Shown here piece by piece: positions 6,530 through 17,000 of a stretch of 37,579 nucleotides of DNA. The DNA is taken from contig CANQJT010000013.1 in the NCBI GenBank assembly GCA_947624325.1, positions 1-37,579 on the forward strand, in the 5' to 3' direction. The position numbers and the translations under genes were made by a program. The number at the start of each line of letters is the position of its first letter. The first letter of the stretch is position 1. The DNA is from Candidatus Gastranaerophilales bacterium (GTDB taxonomy: Bacteria; Cyanobacteriota; Vampirovibrionia; Gastranaerophilales; Gastranaerophilaceae). The notes under the pieces were generated by a model. That model was not told the DNA's origin. It did not search any database and saw only the letters and a list, made by a program, of their open reading frames with translations.

Positions 6530-7502
6530 ATGAATAAAGAGGAATGGCATAATTATAAAAATAACTGCATTAAAATGACTTGGTGGTGGCCGACAAGAGA
6601 ATGGGTTCAAGAACTTTTGAATTTCCCCTTAATCAACTTTTTAAATAAATTCCATCGGGGGGGGGGATTTTTATTATAACTATTTAAAATTACGTTATTT
6701 CTTCACAAGAAAACCGACTTACGGATTGTGTGAATATTTAATAACTACAAGATGTACATTAAATTGCAAGCATTGCAATACCAGAATTCCCGAATTTACA
6801 AACGAAACCCATTTTAATATGGAAACTTTTCAGGAATTTAAAAACGATATAGATAAATTATTAAAATCGGTAGATTTTATAAACATTCTGGGTTTTGTCG
6901 GCGGAGAGCCCACTTTATCCAATGATTTAGCTGAAATGATTGAATATGCCTGTTCAAAAAAGCAAATCCATCAAGTATTTTTAGCAACAAATTGCACGAT
7001 TCTACCTTCAGAAAAACTAATTAAAGCAATGCAAAATAAAAAATTTGCAGCACAGTTAAGCGATTATTCTCATGTTAAAAATATAAAAAACGGTGTAACC
7101 GTTAAATATGATAAATGGAAAGATACTCTTGTTCAAAATCATATTAGGTTTAATAATTATCAGGAAAAAAGAGAAGCTAATACCTGGTTCAGTCTGCCTG
7201 AAGTATATATAGATGAACAAGATGCTCAAAAAGTTAAGAAAACATGGCGAAATTGCGTACAGATTTGTAATATTTTATCAAACGGCATTTTATTACCCTG
7301 TACAATGTCGGTACATATTTACAAAAACTTAGAACATACAAAAGCAATAGATGATGAAGTTATTAATATAAGAAATCTTTCAGATAAAGAACTCACAAAA
7401 AGATTAACGGAAAATTTTAAAAAACCGAACTCCGCATTCTGCCATTACTGTCATTTTGAAAACATTGTAACGGGGCTCCCCTGCGGAGAGCAGATTGAAT
7501 AA
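6530..7502 (+). pseudogene. Radical SAM protein 4, frameshifted at G10 (phase-off)
   Basis: Paralogue of radical-SAM 3 starting at ATG6530 after a GAGGGG Shine-Dalgarno. The first 49 codons (MNKEEWHNYK..., MTWWWPTREWVQELL) align with paralogue 3 up to the tract, then meet TAA at 6677. The rest of the enzyme continues in another frame: RCTLNCKHC cluster motif, VGGEPT, auxiliary cysteines (NCVQICN, LPCTMSVHI, FCHYCHF) and LPCGEQIE. The break lies at ten G (6657-6666) at the same codon as the in-frame G9 of paralogue 3; losing one G restores a full enzyme of about 324 codons. The rest of the frame is uninterrupted, which argues for a reversible off state. Confidence 0.8.
6657..6666. repeat. G10 homopolymer in radical-SAM 4 (out of frame)
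   Basis: Ten G; nine (or twelve) would join the two halves of the gene. Confidence 0.85.
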
Positions 7503-7516
7503 CGGAATATCGTTAT
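7499..7516. terminator. Weak bidirectional hairpin between convergent genes
   Basis: ATAACG, loop GAATAT, CGTTAT, followed at a short distance by a T-run. It lies in the 17-nt gap between two convergent genes. The stem is short and A+T-rich. Confidence 0.3.
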
Positions 7517-7519
7517 ATG

Positions 7520-8722
7520 TTATTTTTCAATATTATAACAACAAGTTTTTAAATCTTTAATAAATATTTCAATTAATCTCGGATGCCTGTTTAGCATCTT
7601 TAAGGTTTTGTATTTTGTCTTTAATTTTATATATTCACCAAAAGTTTTTGGGTGTTTTACTACATCTTGAATTTTCATTGCTCTGCATTTTTCTTGCAGT
7701 TCAGAGTAATAAAAATTGGTAAACATAATCATTCTTGAATAATCATTAGTCTCTTTTTCAAATATAGTGTTATTGAACTCTTTGGGTAAAATATCGTTTG
7801 AAATTTTGTTTATAAATTTTGTCGCAAAATTAATTTGTACTTCACAACCTGCGGTTTTTGCATCTTCAATAACAATATTCCAATCAAAATCAGTTTTGTT
7901 TTCAAGCAGAAACTTACAATCAAAAATAGAATATAAAATACCTGCTCTGCATTTATTTTCTCTTAAATTAGAGGCAAGGTTTAATAATGTGATAAACATT
8001 AAATCTTCATAACTCGGAATTAAAGCTCTGACTCCGTAAACATCTTTTTCAACTGCTCTTTCAAATAAATCTTTTATCCATTTTTTTTCGTTTCTTGTTC
8101 CTATATAAATAAAGTTATGAATATCTAAAATTCCGTATTCCGACTCTTTATTTTCTAATATGTCAAAAGAATGGACATCCGATTTTTTATACCAATACCC
8201 CAGAGATTTTGCTATTTTTGCTGATTTTTTCCACTCGTTTTTTTGTACCATTATGTCAATATCACCCATATATCTCGGGAAATCAGGGTTTAAAAACCTC
8301 ATTAATCCGCCTTTAAATATCAAAGGTGTTATTTTATGTTTGTTTAATTCTTTCCCTATTTTTGTATAATGTGCAATAATTTTTAGGTTTGAAAATCTTT
8401 GATGAGATAACAGACCTTTTAATCTGGGCTCTTCGTATGATGTTGCGTGTAATTCAGGATGAGATTTTATTAAATATGCCAATAATAAATTTTTGTCACC
8501 TTGTTTAACTTCAATATCCCACTTCTTTATAAGCTCATCAAGTTTCACTTGAGACGGATTTTCTTGCATTAATAAGTCAATTAAGGTCTTTTCTTCTTCG
8601 CCCATTATTTCTTGGTAAAAGTTTTCAATTAAGGCATCGGTTATTGAGATATTTTCTTTAAAATATCCTGATTTCTTAATGCGTTCTATATCTGATTTCC
8701 ATAAAATTGGTGTATTTGTCAT
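7520..8722 (-). CDS. Nucleotidyltransferase-fold protein (NTP_transf_5-like)
   Basis: 400-aa protein resembling the uncharacterised nucleotidyltransferase family found in capsule and peptide-modification clusters. The diagnostic block is LIFKGGLMRFLNPDFPRYMGDIDIMV: a Gly-Gly turn followed by the D-x-D metal motif (DIDIMV) of a polymerase-beta-like nucleotidyltransferase. A third acidic strand appears in YGILDIHNFIY. The N-terminal 100 residues are helical and charged. The target of nucleotidyl transfer is unknown; a sugar, peptide or carrier are all possible. It is convergent with radical-SAM 4 and divergent from the GT2 gene. No close Shine-Dalgarno is visible (AAGG lies 17 nt upstream), so the start is less sure than the family. 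Confidence 0.7.
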   Translation of the reverse strand: MTNTPILWKSDIERIKKSGYFKENISITDALIENFYQEIMGEEEKTLIDLLMQENPSQVKLDELIKKWDIEVKQGDKNLLLAYLIKSHPELHATSYEEPRLKGLLSHQRFSNLKIIAHYTKIGKELNKHKITPLIFKGGLMRFLNPDFPRYMGDIDIMVQKNEWKKSAKIAKSLGYWYKKSDVHSFDILENKESEYGILDIHNFIYIGTRNEKKWIKDLFERAVEKDVYGVRALIPSYEDLMFITLLNLASNLRENKCRAGILYSIFDCKFLLENKTDFDWNIVIEDAKTAGCEVQINFATKFINKISNDILPKEFNNTIFEKETNDYSRMIMFTNFYYSELQEKCRAMKIQDVVKHPKTFGEYIKLKTKYKTLKMLNRHPRLIEIFIKDLKTCCYNIEK

Positions 8723-8836
8723 TTGAATAATAATATTGTCCTTTATTAAATATTACTATAAAAACTTTTTTTAATCAGTTTGTGTTAATTCTGCCCTTTT
8801 TTGTATTTCTGTTAAAATATACAAAGAGGTGCACAA

Positions 8837-9499
8837 GTGAAAGATTTAATAACAGTTGTAATCCCGTCATATAATGGCGAAAAATATATAAAAGAAACAA
8901 TAGAAAGCATTCAAAGGCAGAATATGCCGACAGAAATTATTGTTGTAGATGATATTTCAACGGATAAAACCGTTGAAATCGCAAAAGAGATGGGCTGTAA
9001 AGTTATTGTTAATACTTCACATAAAGGTCAAATGGCAGGTAAAAATACGGGAATAAGAGAAGCAAAAGGTAATTACTGGCTTACAATCGACCAGGATGAT
9101 AAATTGGTTGACGGGGCTTTAGAAATGCTCTATGCGGAAATGCAAAAAAATCCTGATTGCAAAATAGTTATGGCGCAGTTAAAAAACTTTTGTTCCCCTG
9201 ATACTCCTCAACAGGCTAAATATGTAAACCCAAAACCTTTTTCAAATATATTAACGGGTTCAACTTTATTTAGAAAAGAAGTTTTTGATACTATCGGATT
9301 TTTTAGAGAAGATACGATTACAGGCGATGTTATAGATTTAAAAGACAGGCTCGGCAAGCATAATATATCAATATACATGGCAGATTTTATTACCTGTAAT
9401 CGCAGAATTCATGACAGTAATTACGGCATTACAAATCAGCCTGACGAATATAAAGATTATGCTAAAATTTTAAGAAATCGTTTGAAAAAACTTAATTAA
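8837..9499 (+). CDS. Glycosyltransferase family 2
   Basis: GT-A inverting glycosyltransferase of 220 aa, containing only the catalytic domain. Typical motifs are VVIPSYNGEKYI at the N-terminus, EIIVVDDISTDKT, KNTGIREAKGNYW and the metal-binding IDQDD. An acceptor-side motif GSTLFRKEVFDTIGFFRED follows. The start is GTG8837 with GAGG at 8826-8829. It stands alone between the nucleotidyltransferase and the giant kinase-like protein and marks the right end of the glycan island. No homopolymer tract or 24-bp site lies near it, so it looks constitutively readable. Confidence 0.9.
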   Translation: MKDLITVVIPSYNGEKYIKETIESIQRQNMPTEIIVVDDISTDKTVEIAKEMGCKVIVNTSHKGQMAGKNTGIREAKGNYWLTIDQDDKLVDGALEMLYAEMQKNPDCKIVMAQLKNFCSPDTPQQAKYVNPKPFSNILTGSTLFRKEVFDTIGFFREDTITGDVIDLKDRLGKHNISIYMADFITCNRRIHDSNYGITNQPDEYKDYAKILRNRLKKLN

Positions 9500-9630
9500 A
9501 TCTTCAAAGTAACTTTTTATTAACAAAAACTTAAATTTAAAAAAAAATAAACAATTTTATGTAAAAAAAATACTTTATTTATATAAGATTTAAATAAACT
9601 TTTTGTTGTTTAAAAAGAAATGGGGATAAA

Positions 9631-12600
9631 ATGAGTCTTAATGGAGTAAATTATAATCCGTATTTGTATACAGGTACAAAATCTGTATTAAATTCATCAA
9701 GAGCAAATTCGTCGGCGAATATTGACTATACTAGTCCATCAGTTGATACATATATTGAAAATAATGATACTATATCAGAAGAGAGTTTAAAAGCAAGTAT
9801 AAATAAAACAAAGTCTGAACAGGGACTTTTAGGTAAATTATGGAATGGTTTTAAAAATTTAACTGGAATAGGCGCCGGTTCAAAGAAAGCTGAAAAAGCT
9901 ATTGAAGATTATAAAAACGGCAAAATTACAAAAGATAAAATGCTCAAAGCCGTAAAAGGATATCAGGAAGGTCAAAAACAATGTGTTGATATTATTGCTG
10001 ATATTTTATCAGGTATAGTTTCATTCGGAGCATTTTCTCTTGCGACAGGGGTTGGCTTGGCAGCTGCTCCTTTCACGGGAGGTGCATCTTTAGGACTTGT
10101 TTTGACCGGTTTTGGAATTGCAGGTGCTGCAGGTGCTGCGGTTAAAGTTGGAATTAAGGGGATTGAAGCTGCTGTCGGCGGAAAGAAATATGATACATTA
10201 GGATATGACTTGGCAACGGGAGGAATAAACGGTATATTTGCTCCTATTACTGCAGGAATAGGCGGAGCTGCAGGTAAGGCCGTTGCAGGCAGGGTTGGTG
10301 TTACTGCTCTAAGAGAGGGCGGTGATGTCATTCTTAAAGAAGGGATAAAAAATACAGCGAAGGGGACTATTACAAAAACTCTGCTTACAACAAACGTAAG
10401 ATATGTCGGTGGGTCTTTAGGCGCAAGGGCTCTGGCTCTTGGTGCTGATATGGCTGTAAACGGTGCTATATCAGGCGGAGTAGATTCTGCAGTAAGATAT
10501 GTCGCAGGAGATAATGAAAATAAATCACTCAAAGGATTTACAACTGAAGTTGCTGCAGGAACAGCAGGCGGATTTATATTATCACCAGTAATCGGCGGCG
10601 GAATGAGAGTTGTCGGAAACGGTCTTGGTAAAATTACAGGAAAATTAAGTAATAAAGTTGATATTAATTATACAAAAGCAAAAACAGCAATGGCAAATAT
10701 TCCGGCGGCAGAAAATCCGGATATCGAAGTTGTTCGGGAATTTGGGGGAATATTAAAACAAGCAAAAAATTTAGCAGATGACGTTCATATAAAAGGTTCT
10801 GCAATTCTTGACAGTATTGATAATGATATTGATGCTATCAGCAGAAATATTACTTCAAGTCTTGAAAGTGCATCGTTATTAAATGATGATATTAGTTCTG
10901 TAGTTAAAGAAAATAAAGCAATTATAAAAGAAATTTTAAGTGACATTGCAAACGGAAAAGATGTAAAATCGAAAACTTATACTTTATCACAAAAAGGGAT
11001 TTCTATTCTTGATTTAGTTGATCAAAGGTATGAAAAACTTACACAAGATTTAGATAATATTTTTGGAAAAATTACTGATGCAAATGAAACATTAAGCGGA
11101 AAAGCATCATCCGGTATCCAGCTAATTAATGATACTTTAGATTCTGCAAATGAATTAATTCAAGAAACAGCAGAACAAATTAAAAAAATTCCTGATACAA
11201 ATGCCTATAAACAATTGGGTGATTTGCCGGAAAGAGCTAAAAAAATCTATGCTGTTCTAAGAACAGATGCTAAAGCATTAGATGATAGTGCTGCCATGGC
11301 AAGAAATAAAATTTTAAATGGAAATATTGAAGAAGGTTTATCGGATTTATCAAAATGTTATGATGATCTAAATGCATTTAATGTAAAATTAGAACAGCAA
11401 ATTACGGATATGCAATCAAGTGCGGCTCGTTCAGGATTAACGGAAAGCGCTGATATTTTAAGAACAAGATTAGATAAGTTGATGTCATCTAACGAATTCC
11501 AAAATATGACCAGAGATGAACAAATACAAGCAGTTATGGAAAATTCAAATATTTTATTATCTAAATTTGCGCAAACTTTCTCAACAGATGACAATCTTCC
11601 TAAAGAAGTTTCAAATATATTTAAACAGTTCACAAGTAATTGTACTGTTTCAAGAGATATGGCTCAAGCTCAAAAATTTGCAGATGAATTATACGGTGCA
11701 GGTAAATATACTATACTAAAATCCTTCGGAGCAGGCACTATAGGTGAAACATATCTGGCAAAGACTTCTGATGGTACGGAAGTGGTTATTAAAATGTTAA
11801 AAGAAGGTATAACCCCAGAAAGATTTGCACAAGACAGAGCAATATTTACAAAATATATTTCAGAATTTGTATCAGATCCGGCTGAAAAAGAATATAAAAT
11901 GAATTTAATAAACAGTATGTTTGATGCTTGGGATAATGAACTTAATTTTGGACTTGAAGCTAAGGGCGCAAAAAATATGGCACAAGGTTCAAAACGATTT
12001 AATGTTGCTCAAACTATTGAAGTCGGTTCAAAAAGCGGTCAAAATGTTTCATTGGTAATGGAAAAAGCAAATGGAACAAGATTGGATAATCTGCTTGAAA
12101 TGCTTAAAGTCTATAAAGAAAATCCTTCTGAATATTTTTCAAAATATGCTGATGAAATTGAAAAATATCCTGCACTTAAAACTCCTGAAAACTGGATGAA
12201 AGATTTAGGTGAAGCATATCAAAGAGCGCAAAATGAACAAGTTATGTTCGTTGGTACGAACGGGACAAGAACAATACATGCTGATCCGCATCCGGGGAAT
12301 GTATTTATAGATTTTGATGCTAAAACTCAAAAACCGATTATTAATTATATTGATACAGGTAATACTGTTACAAGAACGAACAGTCAAACATTGCAAGATA
12401 TAGGTCTTTCAATAAATATGTTGTTCGGAAATTCAGAAGGCATCGCAAGAACAATGTTAGAAGGAGCCACTATTCCTGCCTCAGCTGACAAGGAAGCTCT
12501 TGTTAAAAAATTCGCACAAATGTTAGATGATAAACTTTATAATGCAGGTGTTAATTTGAAGAGTACACAATATACTCAAAATACAATTAACAGTATTATG

Positions 12601-12897
12601 AAGGAATTAAATATTGTTCCGGATGCAGGAAATTCAAACCTTATGAAGGCAACTTTGCAAAGAATTGAAACCAGCCGTGCAATAAACAGAGCTTGCGGTA
12701 CTTCATCCAGTAAATCTGTTGATATTAAAGATTTGGCAGAAGGTATTTTAAAATCCTTTAAAGTTAATCCTAAAGAAACTTGGCAAACTATTACCCCAAT
12801 TATAAAATGGGCATATAAAAATAACGATCAGGCTATGATAACATTTTTCCAAATGATAATTAAAAATGTTAATGCTCAGGCAGCGGCTAAGGTTTAA
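9631..12897 (+). CDS. Giant protein: shared N-terminal module plus UbiB/ABC1-like kinase domain
   Basis: 1088 aa, no signal peptide. Order: low-complexity Ser/Asn start (1-60); module with FKNLTGIGAGS (about 75-85), GQKQC (114-118) and a Gly/Ala-rich hydrophobic stretch with AAPFTGG (about 125-300); a long helical, probably coiled-coil region (350-650); and an atypical kinase domain (about 690-1080). Kinase motifs: a Gly-rich loop FGAGTIGETYLA, VVIKM with K721, the UbiB hallmark HADPHPGN (883-890), and IDTGN in place of DFG (D908). The KxGQ signature of true UbiB is not visible, so a ubiquinone role is unlikely. Start ATG9631 with GGGGA. The module is shared with the giant at 14030, which suggests a delivery or membrane-insertion unit carrying different effector domains. 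It overlaps the convergent peptidase gene by 11 nt. Confidence 0.75.
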   Translation: MSLNGVNYNPYLYTGTKSVLNSSRANSSANIDYTSPSVDTYIENNDTISEESLKASINKTKSEQGLLGKLWNGFKNLTGIGAGSKKAEKAIEDYKNGKITKDKMLKAVKGYQEGQKQCVDIIADILSGIVSFGAFSLATGVGLAAAPFTGGASLGLVLTGFGIAGAAGAAVKVGIKGIEAAVGGKKYDTLGYDLATGGINGIFAPITAGIGGAAGKAVAGRVGVTALREGGDVILKEGIKNTAKGTITKTLLTTNVRYVGGSLGARALALGADMAVNGAISGGVDSAVRYVAGDNENKSLKGFTTEVAAGTAGGFILSPVIGGGMRVVGNGLGKITGKLSNKVDINYTKAKTAMANIPAAENPDIEVVREFGGILKQAKNLADDVHIKGSAILDSIDNDIDAISRNITSSLESASLLNDDISSVVKENKAIIKEILSDIANGKDVKSKTYTLSQKGISILDLVDQRYEKLTQDLDNIFGKITDANETLSGKASSGIQLINDTLDSANELIQETAEQIKKIPDTNAYKQLGDLPERAKKIYAVLRTDAKALDDSAAMARNKILNGNIEEGLSDLSKCYDDLNAFNVKLEQQITDMQSSAARSGLTESADILRTRLDKLMSSNEFQNMTRDEQIQAVMENSNILLSKFAQTFSTDDNLPKEVSNIFKQFTSNCTVSRDMAQAQKFADELYGAGKYTILKSFGAGTIGETYLAKTSDGTEVVIKMLKEGITPERFAQDRAIFTKYISEFVSDPAEKEYKMNLINSMFDAWDNELNFGLEAKGAKNMAQGSKRFNVAQTIEVGSKSGQNVSLVMEKANGTRLDNLLEMLKVYKENPSEYFSKYADEIEKYPALKTPENWMKDLGEAYQRAQNEQVMFVGTNGTRTIHADPHPGNVFIDFDAKTQKPIINYIDTGNTVTRTNSQTLQDIGLSINMLFGNSEGIARTMLEGATIPASADKEALVKKFAQMLDDKLYNAGVNLKSTQYTQNTINSIMKELNIVPDAGNSNLMKATLQRIETSRAINRACGTSSSKSVDIKDLAEGILKSFKVNPKETWQTITPIIKWAYKNNDQAMITFFQMIIKNVNAQAAAKV

Positions 12898-13675
12898 TAT
12901 CTTTTAAGTATTTAGATAAGTTTGGAAATGTCTCTGTCATTAAATTATGATTATTGACATTTAATACCATCCCGGAACCGTATATTCCCCCTCCTCTGTT
13001 CCACGCACATACATCTGCTGCTATTTCATCCACGGGTAAATATGCATTTTTTTTAAAAAAGTACTGAAAAAGCATATCCCTTTCATTTTGGCTTAATTTA
13101 TTTAATTTATTATTTTTTATTAATAAATCAACATCTTTTTTTAGCAGTTCAAGAGTTTTTTGACTTTTATCTATCCCTTTAATATTTACTATTCCATGAG
13201 ATAGTTCATGGTTTACAATGGAAGGCATATACATATCCGAATATGGCGGTTTATCACAAAATGCAAAGAAATTTTTACCAAATTTTCCTTGAGCATATGT
13301 TACACCAAGAGTTCCTTTGGGATTTATTCTTTCAAAATATTCAACAGCAGGATCAAATACTCGTTCTGCTTTATATGCATCAGTAAATTTAGGAGTTAAA
13401 ATTATTTTATATCCTTCTGATTTAAATTTTTTTAACCATTCCCGTGAAAAATTGCTTATTTGTTTTGTTATTCTTGTTATATAATTATCGCTTACTGAAG
13501 GTAGAATTTCTAATTGCGGAACTAATTCGGGATTTGTTTTGAATAACCCTTCAATACCTTTAAAAGAGGTATTTCTTCTTTTTTTTAACACATTTGTATC
13601 AGTACCGCTTTTTTGCGGAGTTTTTTCATTAAGCCGTTTATATCTGTTTATAATTGTATTATTTGCTATTTTCAA
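12887..13675 (-). CDS. Putative zinc metallopeptidase, lethal-factor-like
   Basis: 262 aa. A zinc motif HELSH (in VNHELSHGIVNIKG) is followed about 60 residues later by VDEIAADVCAW, a plausible third Glu ligand plus the Glu-x-x-Ala-Asp pattern. This arrangement resembles anthrax lethal factor type (ATLF/M34-related) peptidases. There is no Sec signal. The N-terminal 35 residues are basic and Asn-rich and lead into TSFKG (residues 36-40), a motif of the type found in five other proteins here. Start TTG13675 with AGG five bases upstream. The substrate is unknown. A GH-like or lipoprotein role is not supported. Zinc chemistry is well supported; the ATLF assignment is moderate. Confidence 0.6.
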   Translation of the reverse strand: MKIANNTIINRYKRLNEKTPQKSGTDTNVLKKRRNTSFKGIEGLFKTNPELVPQLEILPSVSDNYITRITKQISNFSREWLKKFKSEGYKIILTPKFTDAYKAERVFDPAVEYFERINPKGTLGVTYAQGKFGKNFFAFCDKPPYSDMYMPSIVNHELSHGIVNIKGIDKSQKTLELLKKDVDLLIKNNKLNKLSQNERDMLFQYFFKKNAYLPVDEIAADVCAWNRGGGIYGSGMVLNVNNHNLMTETFPNLSKYLKDIKP

Positions 13676-13763
13676 TTATACCTGCCTTACTTATTACCTT
13701 TAAAAACGAATATAAAAATAAAAATTGCCTTTTTTTTAAACTTAATTAATATTTTTTAATAGA

Positions 13764-13792
13764 TTGCTTTAATTAAGTATTGTTACAATAAT
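13764..13792 (+). promoter_or_regulatory. Candidate sigma-70 promoter for the 14030 gene
   Basis: TTGCTT (13764-13769), 17-bp spacer, AATAAT (13787-13792). If used, it gives a 5' leader of about 230 nt that contains the structured element at 13827-13951. Confidence 0.3.
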
Positions 13793-13826
13793 TAAAGAAA
13801 TTTAAAAATAAGCCGATATAATAAAT

Positions 13827-13990
13827 GTTGTCCGAGTAAATTTTTACGAAAAGCCGAAGGTGTTACAAAGCGAAACACCACAACGAAGTAAGGATGTTTG
13901 AGCCTGTATGCGTCAGCTGAGTAAAAATTTGCGAGTGGCATATTGAAAAGGTGAGCAACTTTACGGTTGCGAGGAGCAAGCGTAATGTTG
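13827..13990 (+). other. Unidentified structured leader element (copy 1)
   Basis: Less A+T-rich than its surroundings and full of inverted repeats: AAATTTTTAC (13838-13847) pairs with GTAAAAATTT (13921-13930); GGTGTT pairs with AACACC within 13859-13879; GCAAC pairs with GTTGC around 13954-13970. A shorter relative sharing ACCGA/CCGA, AAGCCGA, AGGTGT and GGCATATTGAAAAG in the same order lies at 30651-30722. It could be a structured RNA, a riboswitch-like leader or a small repeat element. No known riboswitch class is recognised. Confidence 0.45.
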
Positions 13991-14029
13991 CGACACTAGA
14001 TTAAATCTGATGTTGAAAAGGGAAAAATC

Positions 14030-17000
14030 GTGTCTGTCGATAGAATTTCAGGAAAATATGAAATAAATTCTCAGTATAAAAATGTTTCATTAGGCGAGAA
14101 TGAACAAGACATAGATATTTTTGAAAATAATAAAACAAATGAAACAGACATAATAAATAATGATATTTCATATGGACAAGTTAATATGGTGCAGGGTACG
14201 GAAGAAACAAGTTATTCCGCACAAGAAACTCAACTTACTCAAGCAATAACAAGTTATCTTGAAAATCTTGTTCTTGGATACGAAGAGCAATTTGCATCTG
14301 TTAAAGAAAATAACGGCTGGATTGCAAAAGGCTGGGATTGGTTTAAAAATAAAACGGGAATAGGGGCAGGCTCAGATAAAGTTCAGAATAAAATTGATAA
14401 CTTAAAAAAACAAATTGAAGAACTTAAAAAAGATTCTTCAAAATTAAATGATGTATATAAATCTGTTGTTGGAAATGAACTTAATGAAGAAGAATTAAAT
14501 AACTTGTTAAATGGTCAAGTTGATTTATCAAATTCCGAAATTGTTGAAAGTGTTTCTAAATATACTCAAGGTCAAAAACAGTGTACTAATGTTATATCCG
14601 GAATTGCTTCAGGGTTGACAGTAGTGGGACTTGTTGCGGCAGGTATAGTCGCAGCTCCGTTTACAGGAGGTATAAGTTTAGGTGCATCTGCTGTAGCAAT
14701 AGGGACATTAACAGCTGCAGGTACGGCAGCATATATGGTTCCTCAGGTAATAGACGGAGTTACGGAAAAAGACGGATATTCGTTTGGTGAAGTAATGGAG
14801 GATCTGGGAAAAGGTGTTGTTAATTCCACCTTTACTGCAGTCGGTATGGGCGCAGGCAAAGCTGTTGGCAGTGCTTTAAGTAAAACTGCAAGTAAAACCT
14901 TGGCAGGTTTGGCTGCAGGTGAAACTAGCGCACTAATTATCGGGGATGGTATATCCGTCGGAAATTATGCCGTTGAAGCAGGTGCAACCAGACTTGATGA
15001 CTTGGAATTAACGGAAGATGATAAAATTGCATACGAAAAAATAATAAATAATGAAATAAAACCGGGTGATGAAGGTTATGAAGAAGCATATGATAAAGCA
15101 TATAAATATATACAAGCTAAAAGAAATAATTCTGATTTATCATTGGAAGGTTTTGGAAAAACATTATTAACATCTACAGGCGCATCTTTGGCGGCAGGTT
15201 TTACGGCATATAATATATCATCATTTTTAAGACCATTATTAACCTCGGGAACCAGCGCCCAATCTCAAATTATCGGAAGATTGGTAAGCTCAGGTGCTTC
15301 GGGCGGCGGTGCAGGCATGTCTGCTGCTTTCGTCGGCGGCGGTACAAATTACTTATTAGATAGTGCAATAAACGGGAAAGAATTAACTTTTAATGATTGG
15401 TTAAATGCAAGTACTGAAAACATACTAACCGCAGGATTTACAGGGACTTTGGGCGGTATTGCTTTTGAAGCGGTAAATATTGCAGCAGGTACACCAAACC
15501 CCTCGGGTACTGCCAAAGTACAAAAAGGTACAACAGAAAATGGCATAAAATATAAAAATTATCTTGATAAAAACGGCAATGTTATAGCAACGGATGTATC
15601 AGCCTCAGAGCTTCAGAAAATATACGAAGTTCAAAACAATAATGAACAAGGTTTAACTAAATATGAAAATAATAATTTAACAGAAGGTAAAGTATATAAT
15701 ACGGCAAGGACAATAAGGTTTAATTATACAGAACTGCCCGGAAAAACATATACCGAAACACCTGAAGGGATAGCTGCTTCACAAAATTACAAAACGGATG
15801 CAACTTTATTTGATTGGGCAGGTAATTCCTATTATATGGGAACAGGATTAGTTAATGAAAATGCTATTCCAAATACTAATAACAATAAAAACGATGTAAG
15901 ATATGAGTATAATACTGCAAATTCTGATGCAGAATACTTTGATAAAGGTGTTGAAACTTCACAAGAAAGTGCTTTGGCTGCTTCGCAAAATAATACTCAG
16001 CTTCCTAATTCTCAGAGTATAGAAATTGTAGATGCTTCATTAGCACAATTATCAGCAATACAAGGACTGGTACAAAATGCAGTCGTCGCAGCGAATATTT
16101 CTTCCGCCATGGCAGCTGCTTCAGGTTCATCTGATGTAGTTAACTCTTCATTTGCACATGCGGCATTTAATGATGAAAATACTTATAATAGCCAAATTTC
16201 ATCAGGTAATAATCCGCTGACAAATAATTTGGGGAATTCAGTTAACGGATTAACAGAAAAAGGTATTAATACAGAAACTGCCGAAAAACTAAGCAGTATC
16301 TTAACTAACGAAAAAATTGATTTAATTTTAAAAAGTGAAAATCCTGTTTCTGTGGCAAATTCATATCTTCAAAAAATTAATAATTTTGAAGAAATATTGA
16401 GTGAATACGGTGCTGATGCAAATGAAATTAAACTTATTACATCATTTATGTTTAAAAGTGCTGCCTGGATTGACAGTGACGGACAAGCAGCTATAACAAA
16501 ATTACAGCTTGAACAAATTTATGAAATGGGTGCTTCAAAAGAAAATACATATGTTTTAGCACCTCAGCCAAATGCAAAAAATAACTTCAAAAGTTATACA
16601 AATGCGGCAAGAGATATAATAGAAATATCGCAAAACACAAGTCTTGCTTTGGATGGAAATAATGCAAGAGCAAGTTACAAGCAAGCTGACGGATACTATA
16701 GTTTTGATTTATCTCAAGTAAATGATGATGCGTTTATAATTGTTAGTGATGATTGTTCCGTAACAGGGAATTCAATTATTGAAGATACACTTAACGGACT
16801 TTCTGCATCGAATGGTATTTCAGGTTCAAAGACAATATGCTTCACACCTACGGTACTAGGTGATAAAGCAAGCTCAAGAATTAACGAATTTATTGATTGT
16901 TTTGATAAAATGACTCCTTCAGAAGCAGAAGAAATAGTGAAATTATTAAGTAATGTCGACGAAGGGACTTTAACCGTTAATAAATCCGATATAGCGGCGA

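Noticed and set aside
9972-10532. 186-codon open frame on the minus strand rich in Pro and Ala
   Set aside because: It is the mirror of the Gly/Ala-rich module of the kinase giant; no Shine-Dalgarno and no independent motif.
12838-12862. TAACATTT...AAATG sequence in the kinase gene resembling a site
   Set aside because: The spacer is too short and the arms incomplete; coding sequence, isolated from the site cluster.
13827-13990. Candidate tRNA-like or known riboswitch
   Set aside because: Pairing exists but no cloverleaf, and no known riboswitch core recognised.
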